Below, in pieces: positions 1 through 8,170 of a stretch of DNA of 47,630 bases; positions within the stretch are counted from its first letter, which is position 1; each line of letters starts with the position of its first letter. A program made the position numbers and the translations under genes. This stretch comes from Pseudomonas sp. Q2-TVG4-2. Its GTDB lineage: Bacteria; Pseudomonadota; Gammaproteobacteria; Pseudomonadales; Pseudomonadaceae. The stretch spans positions 1 to 47,630 of the forward strand of contig NZ_LGLW01000015.1 of NCBI RefSeq assembly GCF_013620795.1, read 5' to 3'. The notes beneath the pieces are model-generated. The model made no database searches, had not been told where the DNA came from, and saw only the letters and a program-made list of their open reading frames with translations.

Positions 1-30
1 TCGAGTGTTCGAATCACTCCGTCCCGACCA
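1..30 (+). tRNA. 3' end of a tRNA gene (probably tRNA-Pro), likely ICE attachment site
   Basis: The first 30 bases are the T-arm, acceptor strand and CCA of a tRNA. The T-stem GAGTG (3-7) pairs with CACTC (15-19) around the loop TTCGAAT, followed by CGTCCCG, the discriminator A27 and the encoded CCA (28-30). The acceptor strand implies a C1-G72 pair with A73, the combination typical of bacterial tRNA-Pro, but the anticodon lies outside the window. An integrase gene begins about 75 bases downstream and faces the tRNA, the standard arrangement for a tRNA-integrated element. The tRNA end is therefore probably part of the att core. Confidence 0.8.
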
Positions 31-45
31 ACAAATCAACGACTT

Positions 46-74
46 AGGCCGGTAGCGAAAGCTCCGGCCTTTTT
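46..74 (+). terminator. Rho-independent terminator of the tRNA gene
   Basis: AGGCCGG (46-52) pairs with CCGGCCT (64-70). An inner AGC-GAAA-GCT tetraloop stem adds to it across a single bulged T, and a T run follows. It lies 16 bases after the tRNA CCA end on the same strand. Confidence 0.85.
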
Positions 75-79
75 CGTGT

Positions 80-104
80 GGGGACTTTTGGGGGGACTTT
101 TTTT
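80..104. repeat. Tandem GGGGACTTTT repeat next to the attachment site
   Basis: GGGGACTTTT occurs at 80-89 and again at about 92-101, running into a T tract that overlaps the integrase stop codon. Short direct repeats beside the core are common arm-type integrase or excisionase binding sites. That role is inferred from position only. Confidence 0.35.
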
Positions 105-1306
105 CATCCTGCTTTTCTCCTCAATATGGTGAGCGCCGGACCTCGGGAATCCGTTGCAGATATCTTGTTTGCTTCATTGATCAGATGGCCGAGCTCGGCA
201 GCTGAGTAGTGGCTTGTGACGCTGCCGTTCTTGTGTCCCAAAAGGACCTTTCTGTCTTCCTCTGTCACTCCGGCCGCCCGCAACCTCCTGCCGAACGTGT
301 GCTTGAGGTCATGCACCCTGATCGAGGCGAAACCGGCTGGAGCCGGCCGCAGGATTTTCTCCTGATACCGCTTTGCTGCTCTGGCTCTGGCTTTCTTCCA
401 TGCTGAGTCGTTCATCCGGTGCATCGATGTCGGATTGCCGTTTTCGTCGGGTTGTCCGTACGGAAACACCCAGGTCGGATGCAGCCCCCGTTGACCTTCG
501 ATCACCGATTTGGCCACCGTATTCATTACCACCAGGCGCTCATCGCCATTCTTTACGCCCCTGCCCTCATGACGACCGCCAAAATCGGCGGGAATCAGGA
601 AGACGCTGGTCTCGAGCTCCGGTACCGGTATCTCCCAATCCCAGCGCAGCTTGACCACTTCCTGTTCCCTGCAGCCGCTGTTGGCCTTGTATAGGGCCAT
701 TCTGCGCAAATGGTCCGGCAACTCCGCGAAAAGCAGGCTTTGCTCCTCCCAGGACAGCGGGTGTGGCTTACGCGTTGTTTTACGTATATCCAGCCGGGTG
801 ATCATCGGTACGGTATCGAGCCATGGCCGTCTCGACTCATCGCGCCATTTCCGGGCGCAGAGGTTGAGAATGCGAATGACGCGCTCAAGCGCGATGTTAA
901 TCGTCCTCGGCGCTACTGGACCCGAAGCTCGCGGTGAAGGGCCTCTCAACCTGCCAGCCAATCGGTCCCGAACATAGGGAGTGAGCGAGTCGTCATCGAC
1001 ATGGTCGACGGGCAAATCGCCAATGTAGGGATCGAGCTGCTCCAGATACAACGCGGTCAGTCCGATTGAGGGCTGATCTTTGAACTCGACGAGGTATCTC
1101 GTTGCCGCCTCCCTCCAGGAGCGCGTGCGACGCACGCCATAGATCCGTTGCTCGCGCAGCTTTTCCAGGCGGTGGATCAGGTACTGCTCCGCTTCCTTCC
1201 GGTCACTTGACCCAGTGCTTTCTCGAATGCGCTGACCTCGATAGACCTTGTCGACGTACCAGATCCCATTCCGTAGGTGCAGGCCCGCGATCGTTTTTCT
1301 TGCCAT
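104..1306 (-). CDS. int: Tyrosine recombinase integrase of the ICE
   Basis: 400-residue phage-type tyrosine recombinase that would integrate and excise the element at the adjacent tRNA. The N-terminal SAM-like core-binding part is about residues 60-165 and the catalytic domain about 185-380. The catalytic Arg is R213 (in SGCREQEVV). The box around H332 reads HDLKHTF, with Lys where most relatives have Arg; the LLGHK box follows, and the nucleophile is Tyr367 (TSHYS). I start at the ATG at 1306, because GGAGG sits six bases upstream, rather than at the longer open frame reaching 1351. The stop is about 74 bases from the tRNA end, as expected for a tRNA-targeting integrase. Its start lies inside the excisionase-like gene. 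Confidence 0.93.
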   Translation of the reverse strand: MARKTIAGLHLRNGIWYVDKVYRGQRIRESTGSSDRKEAEQYLIHRLEKLREQRIYGVRRTRSWREAATRYLVEFKDQPSIGLTALYLEQLDPYIGDLPVDHVDDDSLTPYVRDRLAGRLRGPSPRASGPVAPRTINIALERVIRILNLCARKWRDESRRPWLDTVPMITRLDIRKTTRKPHPLSWEEQSLLFAELPDHLRRMALYKANSGCREQEVVKLRWDWEIPVPELETSVFLIPADFGGRHEGRGVKNGDERLVVMNTVAKSVIEGQRGLHPTWVFPYGQPDENGNPTSMHRMNDSAWKKARARAAKRYQEKILRPAPAGFASIRVHDLKHTFGRRLRAAGVTEEDRKVLLGHKNGSVTSHYSAAELGHLINEANKISATDSRGPALTILRRKAG

Positions 1307-1581
1307 GGTTGTCCTCCATGGCGCTCGCTGCAGGGTCGATCTTCTCCCCACGCGCCGCGCTTATCAATGCTGGCTTTTTCGATATAGGCATCGGCCCAAG
1401 CGTCCAGATCATGGCGATCGAAGCCTATGCCCTGGGCCCCGATCGGAAATTCTCGAACATGGGGTCGGACTGATTTGTTGAACTCGTCGCGGCACATGCC
1501 CAGGTAGGCAGGGGCCGCCGCCGCTCGCAGGATGCGCGGCGGACAACAGGCTGCGACGCGCAATGGCGAGGCTGTTGGCAT
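1177..1581 (-). CDS. Excisionase-like small HTH protein overlapping int
   Basis: 134 residues. The middle part (about residues 25-70) contains a YLGM-type helix and a GFDRHDLDAW segment, the usual ending of an AlpA/excisionase winged helix in which the recognition helix is followed by a D-x-x-DLDAW motif. I start at the ATG at 1581, because GGAGG lies eight bases upstream; the GTG nine bases earlier is part of that ribosome site. The 3' part overlaps the first 130 bases of the integrase in another frame, implying translational coupling of directionality factor and recombinase. The tail beyond residue 90 may be little more than the overlap. A role in excision is inferred from position and motif. 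Confidence 0.6.
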   Translation of the reverse strand: MPTASPLRVAACCPPRILRAAAAPAYLGMCRDEFNKSVRPHVREFPIGAQGIGFDRHDLDAWADAYIEKASIDKRGAWGEDRPCSERHGGQPWQEKRSRACTYGMGSGTSTRSIEVSAFEKALGQVTGRKRSST

Positions 1582-1729
1582 TTTTTTCACCTCCGGAAGA
1601 CTCGACAGCTGCGACCTGAACGCAGCGGATGTGCTGACTTGATGCTGCAGGGCTCGATCATTAGTCTCAACCTGCCTGAGCTCAGTCAGGCGAGGCCGGT
1701 AGAACAGTTAAGCGAGAAGGAGCGAGAAG

Positions 1730-3015
1730 GTGGCGGAGCAGGAGAGGGCTGAACGGGTTTCGCGAGAGGAACTGTACGACCTGGTCTGGCGAAAACCCAT
1801 GTTGCACGTAGCGGATCGTTACGGAGTGTCCTCGAGCTTCATGGCGCGGGTCTGCCAGAGCCTGGATGTCCCCAGACCGCCGAGGGGCCATTGGGCCAAG
1901 CTGAGTCATGGAAAGCCCAGTCCAAAACCTTCGCTGCCAGATGCGGGACCCGGCGTAGGGCTAACATGGAGACGAGGCGAGAAGATTGCCCCGCATGGGC
2001 CGTTGCCCAGGCCGCCGGCGAGTCGGCCGCGGCGCGTCCCGCCACGACGCACAGGCGATCTGCTCCATCCGGTGCTTGTCGGGGCGGCCGAGGCGTTTGG
2101 GAGCGGACGCAAGATCGAACAGGACTTCCTAAAGCCAGGTCAGCGTCGGCTAGCCGACGTCGTCGTCAGCGAGGGCATGCTCAAGGACGCCCTGGCCATG
2201 TTCAACGATCTGCTCCATGGGCTTGAGCAGGCGGGCGGTACGGTAATGCTGGCTCCCAGGGACTGGATCTACATGCCCAGGGCTATCGACGAGCGTGAGG
2301 TTCCGGCAAGCTTGTAAACAAGCGGTATCCATCGCTCTGGGCACCGTCGCGTCCGACCGTGGTGTTCTTCGGTACGGTGGCAATCGGCCTGATCCTGTTC
2401 GAGCTTACGGAGGCCAAGGAAGCCCGTTACGTGAACGGCGTTTACCTGCCTCTGGGCCAGGCGGAGAGGCATCGTCCTCGCGGTGGCTGGTCACAGTGGG
2501 CATGGACGACACAACATGCCTTTGTGACGGGACGTCTTTGCCTGCAGTTTTACTCGCCTTATCCGCTTGCGGATTGGAGTCAGCGCTGGATGGAGCGCAA
2601 GCCCGGCGAGATGCGCCTCCGAATGACCTCGATCATTGGCGACATTGCCAAGGCGGCACCGACTATCGCGACTTTAGTGGAAGCGGGCCAGCGCGCGGAG
2701 GAAAGCCGAAGGCGTGAATGGGAACAGGAGCGACAGCGGCTGGAGGAGCAGGAAGAGGTAAGGGGTCGGGAGAAAGCCAGGCTGGAGGCCCGGCAGCAAA
2801 TGCTCGAGATCATCGATCGCTGGAATGAGTCCCAGCGCGTTCTAGCATTTTTCGAGGAGGCCGAGCGCCAGGCGGCTCTCCGAGGAGAAGATGAGAAGGC
2901 GCGCCTGCTCGACAGGCTAGACCAGGCCAGGGCACTCATCGCGGATGCCGATGCCTTGGAAGCGTTGTCAGAATGGAAGACTCCCGGCGAGCGCAGGCCG
3001 TTGCGTCGTTTGTAG
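1730..3015 (+). pseudogene. Hypothetical ICE protein split by a -1 frameshift
   Basis: Two plus-strand frames together make one protein of about 428 residues. The first (1730-2317, GTG start after AAGGAG) begins with an HTH-like segment (EELYDLVW...ADRYGVSS) and stops just after REVPASL. The second frame, open across the break, reads GKLVNKRYPSLWAPSRPTVV and continues to 3015, ending in a long charged coiled coil (about 2690-2960, Glu/Arg rich). Restoring one G in the CCGG at about 2303-2306 fuses the two into a continuous sentence, REVPGKLVNKRYPSLW. The gene points away from the trb operon and towards it from int. Function unknown: an HTH-like head plus coiled coil suggests DNA binding or silencing, but this is a guess. 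The break may be decay or a sequencing error. Confidence 0.7.
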
Positions 3016-3018
3016 ACT

Positions 3019-3075
3019 CGACGACAAACCGAGCTTTCCCGCTCTTCGTAAGCCCGTGCGTAAAGCTTGTCGTCG
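3019..3075. repeat. Long inverted repeat between convergent genes
   Basis: CGACGACAA (3019-3027) plus GCTTT (3033-3037) is mirrored by AAAGC (3062-3066) plus TTGTCGTCG (3067-3075). It sits between the 3' end of the split gene and the 3' end of trbI, so a bidirectional transcript-ending or stabilising hairpin is plausible. It has no T tract. Confidence 0.45.
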
Positions 3076-3103
3076 CTTCAGATATAAGCTCAGTGAAATA
3101 CGA

Positions 3104-4336
3104 CTAGTCCGGTGACTGGATAGGACCCAGCGCCAAATCCCGATTCACGACGATGCGAAGGGGTAAGCCGGGGCGCAGGGTTAGGGTGGGCTTGATGTCA
3201 AGGTTGCGGCGGGTCATTTCCTGGCCGACCTGGTTCACCGTGTCCTGCAGACTGTCGCGTCCGGCAATGATGATTCGGTCGCCATCGGTGCGGCTGGACG
3301 GCGAAGCCAGTTCGGCTCCGACACCCAGCAGGCTGGTCATGGCGGCTCCGGCGACAAGGCGATCCCAGTGCCAGTCAACCCCATCCTCAAGCCCTGCATA
3401 GCCCGCCGCATCGCTCCCGACCAGATTATCCAGCTGGAATGATGACGTGTCGGGGAAGATGACGCGCTGCCAGACTATCTGCACTCGGCGTTGGCCGTAG
3501 CTGACCTGACTGTCGTAGCGGCCAAGCAGGCGCGAGCCCTGAGGAATCAGTACGTGCCGGCCAGTCGCACTGTCGTAGACCGGCTCGGTTACCGTGGCGA
3601 TGACATCGCCGGGCAGGTCCGATTTGACACCCGTAACGAGTGCGGCTGCGATCACGGTGCCAGCCATTACGTGGAAGGGCGAATTTGGAAATTGCAGAAA
3701 TCCGGAATTACATGTTTGTGGATCTGCGGATTTACTTGGAAGCGCTTGTCGCTTGTTAAAGGTGACTGTGCTGTACGTAGGCCTGCCCGCGTCCGCTGCG
3801 GCTCCCGCAACCACAGCAGCTGCCGGTTGCGAATGTTCAGACGGACCGCGAGCTAGGGTATTGGCGTTCACGGTTCGGCCTGTGCTCGAGCTAAAAAATA
3901 TCGAGGACGTTGCTGCCTCCTCGGCCTCGACTGCATTGGGCCCTGCGCGATACCCCTGGTCTGAGGTCCTGGCACTGAGTATGGGACCGCCGAGATCGCC
4001 GGGCAGGGGTGGTCCTAACTCGGGCACCCTGGGTGATACCTGACGTGGCAGCTGAGAGTAGTCGACTGGCAATTGCTCCAGCCCTTCGGAGCGGGCCACG
4101 CGATCGACGTTGTACAGCTCGCTCTGCTCCGTGCCATTACGGCCCTTTTGGGGCTGCAGCGACCACAGCATGGCGCCGAGCACCGTGGTGGCCAACCCAC
4201 CGGCGAGTACGGCTAGCGTCCTTGGATTGAGGCGGGTGACAGGGCGTGGTTGCGCACGCAGTTCGAGGGCTTCCGGTGCTACCTTGGGCGGCAGGTTCGA
4301 GGACTGGGTGACCTGGCTGGTGTCTATAGCGCTCAT
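3104..4336 (-). CDS. trbI: Conjugal transfer protein TrbI (VirB10 family)
   Basis: 410-residue VirB10-type protein that spans the envelope and couples the inner-membrane ATPases to the outer-membrane pore. It has a short cytoplasmic tail, one membrane segment at about residues 35-55 (VLAGGLATTVLGAML), a Pro-rich linker, and a C-terminal beta-barrel domain with typical VirB10 text (PFHVMAGTVIAAALVTGVKSD; LIPQGSRLLGRYDSQ). The open frame extends upstream to 4744 inside trbG, but that part is arginine-rich out-of-frame sequence. The real start is the ATG at 4336, two bases after the trbG stop. It is the last gene of the trb operon. Confidence 0.95.
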   Translation of the reverse strand: MSAIDTSQVTQSSNLPPKVAPEALELRAQPRPVTRLNPRTLAVLAGGLATTVLGAMLWSLQPQKGRNGTEQSELYNVDRVARSEGLEQLPVDYSQLPRQVSPRVPELGPPLPGDLGGPILSARTSDQGYRAGPNAVEAEEAATSSIFFSSSTGRTVNANTLARGPSEHSQPAAAVVAGAAADAGRPTYSTVTFNKRQALPSKSADPQTCNSGFLQFPNSPFHVMAGTVIAAALVTGVKSDLPGDVIATVTEPVYDSATGRHVLIPQGSRLLGRYDSQVSYGQRRVQIVWQRVIFPDTSSFQLDNLVGSDAAGYAGLEDGVDWHWDRLVAGAAMTSLLGVGAELASPSSRTDGDRIIIAGRDSLQDTVNQVGQEMTRRNLDIKPTLTLRPGLPLRIVVNRDLALGPIQSPD

Positions 4337-4338
4337 GC

Positions 4339-5331
4339 TCAGGGCTTCCGCAGCTTGCCATCGGTGCGTTCGATCCGCACCACGTCGCCCTTGGCTGCGC
4401 CGAGGCGCAGCTCGGCGGCACCGAACAGCCGATCCACGATGTAGTAGGGCGAGTGGAAGCGATAATTGACCAGTTGGCCGTCGCCCTCCGGGCCGATCAC
4501 GAACAGCGGCGGTAGCTCCCCTGTCGCGATGGCGGCGGGAAACTGGATATACACCTTCCGGCCATCGTCGAAGGCACGCAACGGCTTCCAGGGCGGACTG
4601 CTGCCGCTGATGGCATAACGGAAGCGCAGCCGATCCAGATCCAGGCCGGCATCGATCGGTGCGGCGGCCTGTGCCGATTCTGCGCGGCGTTGCAGGGCGA
4701 GCATTCGGTCCCTGGGGTAGTCCCATGACACCGAGGCCATCCACGCCTGCTCAGTGGAGGTCAGCTCAATCAGGTAAGTGCGCCGTGTGGTAGAGATGAC
4801 CAGGTTGGTTTTGAGGTCAGTACGAGTCGGCTTGAGCAGAATACTGACCCGCAGCTTGTCCCCGCTGCCGCTGGAGGTGTCGCCGAGGATCCAGCGCACG
4901 GTGTCCCCTGCGGCTACGGAGATCATTTGCTCGCCGGCCTGCAGGTTAATTGCCGTTACCCGGCCCGGGCTGGTGTACACCTGGTACAGCGCACCATCCG
5001 AGAAGGGCCAAATCTGGACGGCATTTATGTAGCCCTCTCGGGTCGGCGCTACTCGGGCTTCGCGGTTTGCACGAGAGACCCGTATACGCTCATCGGCGGG
5101 CTCCGCGGGTGATTCGGCGGCCTTGGCGCCCAAAAGCGGTTTCAGCTGCGCGGGCAAAGCCAGCGGTTGCGGCACCGCCACCACCTCAATGGGCTTGGGT
5201 GGCTCGGATAGGCGCTGGGCTTCCATTGGCTCGTCCAGAGCAATGACTGGCGGCGGCTCGCCCTGACTGGCACAGCCAGTCAGTAGGGTAAGCAAGATAG
5301 GACAGACGCAAAGATGTGCGGTGGTCTTCAT
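4339..5331 (-). CDS. trbG: Conjugal transfer protein TrbG (VirB9 family), outer-membrane lipoprotein
   Basis: 330 residues. It begins with a lipoprotein signal peptide ending in a lipobox (LLTGC, Cys19). A VirB9/CagX domain follows, with PFSDGALYQVYTSPG and ITAINLQAGE-type motifs in the first half and a C-terminal segment (RYAISGSSPPWKP, VIGPEGDGQLVNYR) that in relatives contacts VirB10 and VirB7. It would form the outer-membrane core complex with TrbI. The start overlaps the trbF stop by an ATGA, and the stop precedes trbI by two bases, so the three are translationally coupled. Confidence 0.95.
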   Translation of the reverse strand: MKTTAHLCVCPILLTLLTGCASQGEPPPVIALDEPMEAQRLSEPPKPIEVVAVPQPLALPAQLKPLLGAKAAESPAEPADERIRVSRANREARVAPTREGYINAVQIWPFSDGALYQVYTSPGRVTAINLQAGEQMISVAAGDTVRWILGDTSSGSGDKLRVSILLKPTRTDLKTNLVISTTRRTYLIELTSTEQAWMASVSWDYPRDRMLALQRRAESAQAAAPIDAGLDLDRLRFRYAISGSSPPWKPLRAFDDGRKVYIQFPAAIATGELPPLFVIGPEGDGQLVNYRFHSPYYIVDRLFGAAELRLGAAKGDVVRIERTDGKLRKP

Positions 5332-6035
5332 GGCTTCTTGGCTTCTTCCGTAGTGTCCAGTTCACGGCTCCAGGAGAGGCCGTTGACGTAGATGCCCAGC
5401 GGGTTGCGCCGCAGCTTTTCCTCGGTACGGGGCGGCTGCAGCACTACCGAAATTACCGCCGTCCAGCGCTCCTGGCCGGCGGTAGTGCCGTTGACGTAAC
5501 GGCGCTCGTTCCAGCGCACCTGAAAAGAGCGGTCACTGGCACGCACGACACTGGTCAGTTCAACCGTCACAGACTCCTTTCCAACACGGGTAAAGGGATC
5601 GTTCTCGCGGGCGTAGTCGTTTAGGCGGGCGGCGCCTCTATCGGTCGTGAACTGGTAGGCCTCTAGCCAGTTCTGACGTACCACTACCGGGTCGATGGAC
5701 AGGGAACGCACCAAGTCGATGAAGCGCGCCAGGTGATGGGCGATCTGTGCGTCCTGAGGTTGGTACGCACTGGCCGCCTCACCGACTGCCCTCACTTGGC
5801 CGGCGCTGTCGACTTCCACCACGTAGGGCGTAACCAGAGACTGGGCTGAGCGCCAGACCAGCCCCGCAGCCATCAGCAGGGCCAGACTCAAACAGCCGAA
5901 CGCCATCAGACGCCAGTTTTTTGCCTGAACCCGGCTGCTGCCCAAACGCTCGTCCCATGCCTGAGCGGCGGCCTGATATGGCGTGATGGGTTGCGGCGTC
6001 TCTGAATAGCGAACCCTGGCTCGCTTGAATCGCAT
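5328..6035 (-). CDS. trbF: Conjugal transfer protein TrbF (VirB8 family)
   Basis: 235 residues. Bitopic inner-membrane protein: a cytoplasmic N-terminus, one membrane helix at about 43-63 (LMAFGCLSLALLMAAGLVW), then a periplasmic NTF2-like VirB8 domain (FIDLVRSLSIDPVVVRQNW; FQVRWNERRYVNG). It nucleates assembly of the secretion channel. I use the ATG at 6035, because AAGGAG lies six bases upstream; the longer frame to 6101 runs into the end of trbL. It is 10 bases after the trbL stop. Confidence 0.94.
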   Translation of the reverse strand: MRFKRARVRYSETPQPITPYQAAAQAWDERLGSSRVQAKNWRLMAFGCLSLALLMAAGLVWRSAQSLVTPYVVEVDSAGQVRAVGEAASAYQPQDAQIAHHLARFIDLVRSLSIDPVVVRQNWLEAYQFTTDRGAARLNDYARENDPFTRVGKESVTVELTSVVRASDRSFQVRWNERRYVNGTTAGQERWTAVISVVLQPPRTEEKLRRNPLGIYVNGLSWSRELDTTEEAKKP

Positions 6036-6045
6036 GCTGGTCTCC

Positions 6046-7221
6046 TTAAGAGTCGGATGGGTCGCGAAATTGAGGCCCCGGGGCGGATCCACCGCCGTCA
6101 CCGCCGCGTAGGGTATGGGCGACGGTCGAAGCCGCTTGCGCTAGCTGTTGCCGGCGCTGAAGCCGCTTGGCCCAGCCTGGCTGCGTCGAGGAAGTGTTGG
6201 GCGAGATGCTTTTAGAGGCGTCGTTGGATGAGGTGCTGAAAGCAGCGGCGTGCTGGGCCGTGTTCGATATAGATGTCGAAAGGCCCGAGCGAGCCAGGCC
6301 TGCAACCTGGGGCGCCATTCGCGCCCCGGCCACTGCGGCGCCGCCCGCGCCCGTGGCCAGGGCTGCGGCACCCGCGGCCATGCCGGCGACGCCCAGCGCT
6401 GTCCCGGCCGCGGCGCCCGCGCCCAGCTGCGGCGCGCCGGACACCAGCCCGGTGGCGATACCGGGGCCGAAGATACCCAGTCCGAGCATCGCGAGCGATG
6501 CAAGCATTGTGGCCAGGGCATGGTCGATCGATGGTTCCTCCGGTGCGGTTAGAAACTCACTGAACAGCCCGCTGCCTATGCCAACGATCACGGCGAGCAC
6601 GAGGATCTTGATTCCGGACGACACCACGTTCCCGAGGACCTTCTCGGCGAGGAAGGCGGTTTTGTTCCAGAGCGCGAAGGGAACGAGAACAAAGCCGGCG
6701 AGGGTCGTTAGCTTGAATTCAATGAGCGTGACGAACAGTTGGATCGACAGGATGAAGAAACTGATCAGCACCATCAGCCAGGACAGGAACAGCACGATGA
6801 TGCTGTCCAGGTTGATGACCGTCTTGGTGATACCTGTCAGGCCGCCGATGTGTTCGAGTAACGGCCGCCCCGCCTCGACGCCGATGGCGGCGAGCCGACC
6901 TGGCTGAAGAAACTGCTCCTGCGTCAATGACGAGCCCGAGGCCAGCAGGCCCAACCCGGCGAACGAGCTGAAGATTATTTCGGCGAGCCAATTGAAGTTA
7001 CCGATGATGAATGCGAATGCGCCGACATAGAGCGTTTTCTTGAGCAGTTTGCCTATGACGTCATCGCCAGCGGTAGCCCAGAGCAATCCCGCCAGGGTCA
7101 TATCAATGGCAACGAGCGTGGCCGACAAGAACGCGACTTCCGAGCCAAGCAAGCCGAAGCCCGAATCGATATAGAGCGAGAACACCTCTAGGAAGCGGTC
7201 GATTACACCGACGTCGTTCAT
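6046..7221 (-). CDS. trbL: Conjugal transfer protein TrbL (VirB6 family)
   Basis: 391-residue polytopic inner-membrane channel component. There are about six hydrophobic segments between residues 25 and 270 and a Gly/Ala-rich hydrophobic stretch at about 280-330. The C-terminal tail is hydrophilic and Ser/Gln-rich, as in P-type TrbL proteins. The start ATG at 7221 overlaps the stop of the preceding lipoprotein gene (ATGA). The longer frame to 7515 is an artefact through that gene. It is expected to act with TrbE and TrbB at the inner membrane. Confidence 0.93.
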   Translation of the reverse strand: MNDVGVIDRFLEVFSLYIDSGFGLLGSEVAFLSATLVAIDMTLAGLLWATAGDDVIGKLLKKTLYVGAFAFIIGNFNWLAEIIFSSFAGLGLLASGSSLTQEQFLQPGRLAAIGVEAGRPLLEHIGGLTGITKTVINLDSIIVLFLSWLMVLISFFILSIQLFVTLIEFKLTTLAGFVLVPFALWNKTAFLAEKVLGNVVSSGIKILVLAVIVGIGSGLFSEFLTAPEEPSIDHALATMLASLAMLGLGIFGPGIATGLVSGAPQLGAGAAAGTALGVAGMAAGAAALATGAGGAAVAGARMAPQVAGLARSGLSTSISNTAQHAAAFSTSSNDASKSISPNTSSTQPGWAKRLQRRQQLAQAASTVAHTLRGGDGGGSAPGPQFRDPSDS

Positions 7222-7436
7222 TGTTCCGCTTCCTCGAAGCTCCCCGGTATCGGCGGCAGGCTTTGCAGCGTGAGAAATTCGCCGGGTGCGGCTTCTCCAG
7301 CGAAGAATTGCTGCGATAACCCCAATGGGCTGGGACGCTCGGCGTGTACCGATATGCGTCCCTCGTTCTGACCGCAGGCGCTCAGCGTCAGTAACGTCAT
7401 GGCAGCCGAAATGGGGACGGTGAAAGGCAGCTTCAT
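7218..7436 (-). CDS. Small lipoprotein of the trb operon (TrbK-like position)
   Basis: 72 residues with a signal peptide and lipobox ending at LSAC (Cys21), leaving a mature peptide of about 52 residues rich in Glu and Pro. It lies between trbJ and trbL and overlaps both by ATGA-type junctions. IncP operons carry the entry-exclusion lipoprotein TrbK at this position, and VirB7-like lipoproteins are similarly small. The sequence alone does not decide between exclusion and pore-stabilising roles. Confidence 0.8.
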   Translation of the reverse strand: MKLPFTVPISAAMTLLTLSACGQNEGRISVHAERPSPLGLSQQFFAGEAAPGEFLTLQSLPPIPGSFEEAEQ

Positions 7437-8170
7437 CTCGCAAAGAGCCTGACCGGGCGAGGGGTGTACTGGATGCCGTTGCCCATGAAACGACGGCGTT
7501 GTTCCCGTGCTTCATGCTCTGCGGCTACCTGGCGTGCATGCTCGAGGGCGACGGCACGGTTCTGGCTGAGATCCAGCTGCTGCGCCTGTATCGCCTGTTT
7601 TGCCTGTAGGGCCAGAAGTTGATTGGTAGCCTGGCTGGCCTGCAGCGACCCGACCGCCGACTGGCTCTGGGTCACCAGGTCGCTCAAGACGGCTTCATCC
7701 GTGCCGAGGTTCCGCGCGACCTGAGCCTGGATCCGAAGCGCCGTATGAAGGCCGTTGCGCTCGTGATTCCAGCGCTCCAGGGCCTGCTGCGCCAACTGAG
7801 CTCCCGTGGTGGTGGTGGCGTATTGGTCGGGATACAGGCGTGCAAATTCCTGGTCGAGCCGCGTGACCTCATAGGCCAGTCCCTGGGCTTCGGCTAGAAG
7901 ACGTTCGCTGTTGGCAATGGACAGTCGTAGCCGGTTAATAACGTTGAAATCGAGCGTGGCGAGGTTTCGTGCCTGGTTCAGCAGCATCTGTGTCTCGTTC
8001 TGCAGCTGGCTAAGTTGGTTGCTGGTCATCTCCAGGGTGCGCACCGCAGTCAGCGTGTTCTGAATGAGGTTCGTCGGGTCGATTACCGTCAGTGCATTTG
8101 CGGATCCGGTGAGCGATACGAGAAGCGCGACCAGTGCCTGAGCCAGCGGTGCGTGCAGCGCTGGCTTCAT
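7433..8170 (-). CDS. trbJ: Conjugal transfer protein TrbJ (VirB5 family)
   Basis: 245 residues. Sec signal peptide at residues 1-24 (AQALVALLVSLTGSANA), then a mostly helical, Gln-rich periplasmic protein with repeated coiled-coil heptads (SNQLSQLQNETQMLLNQA; QSQSAVGSLQASQATNQ) typical of TrbJ/VirB5. VirB5 proteins are minor pilus components. The start is the ATG at 8170; the stop overlaps the lipoprotein gene start by ATGA, and the start overlaps the trbE stop. Confidence 0.94.
   Translation of the reverse strand: MKPALHAPLAQALVALLVSLTGSANALTVIDPTNLIQNTLTAVRTLEMTSNQLSQLQNETQMLLNQARNLATLDFNVINRLRLSIANSERLLAEAQGLAYEVTRLDQEFARLYPDQYATTTTGAQLAQQALERWNHERNGLHTALRIQAQVARNLGTDEAVLSDLVTQSQSAVGSLQASQATNQLLALQAKQAIQAQQLDLSQNRAVALEHARQVAAEHEAREQRRRFMGNGIQYTPRPVRLFAR

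Noticed and set aside
3104..4744. Long form of trbI starting at 4744
   Set aside because: The extra 136 codons overlap trbG and are arginine-rich out-of-frame sequence; the ATG at 4336 fits the family and operon spacing.
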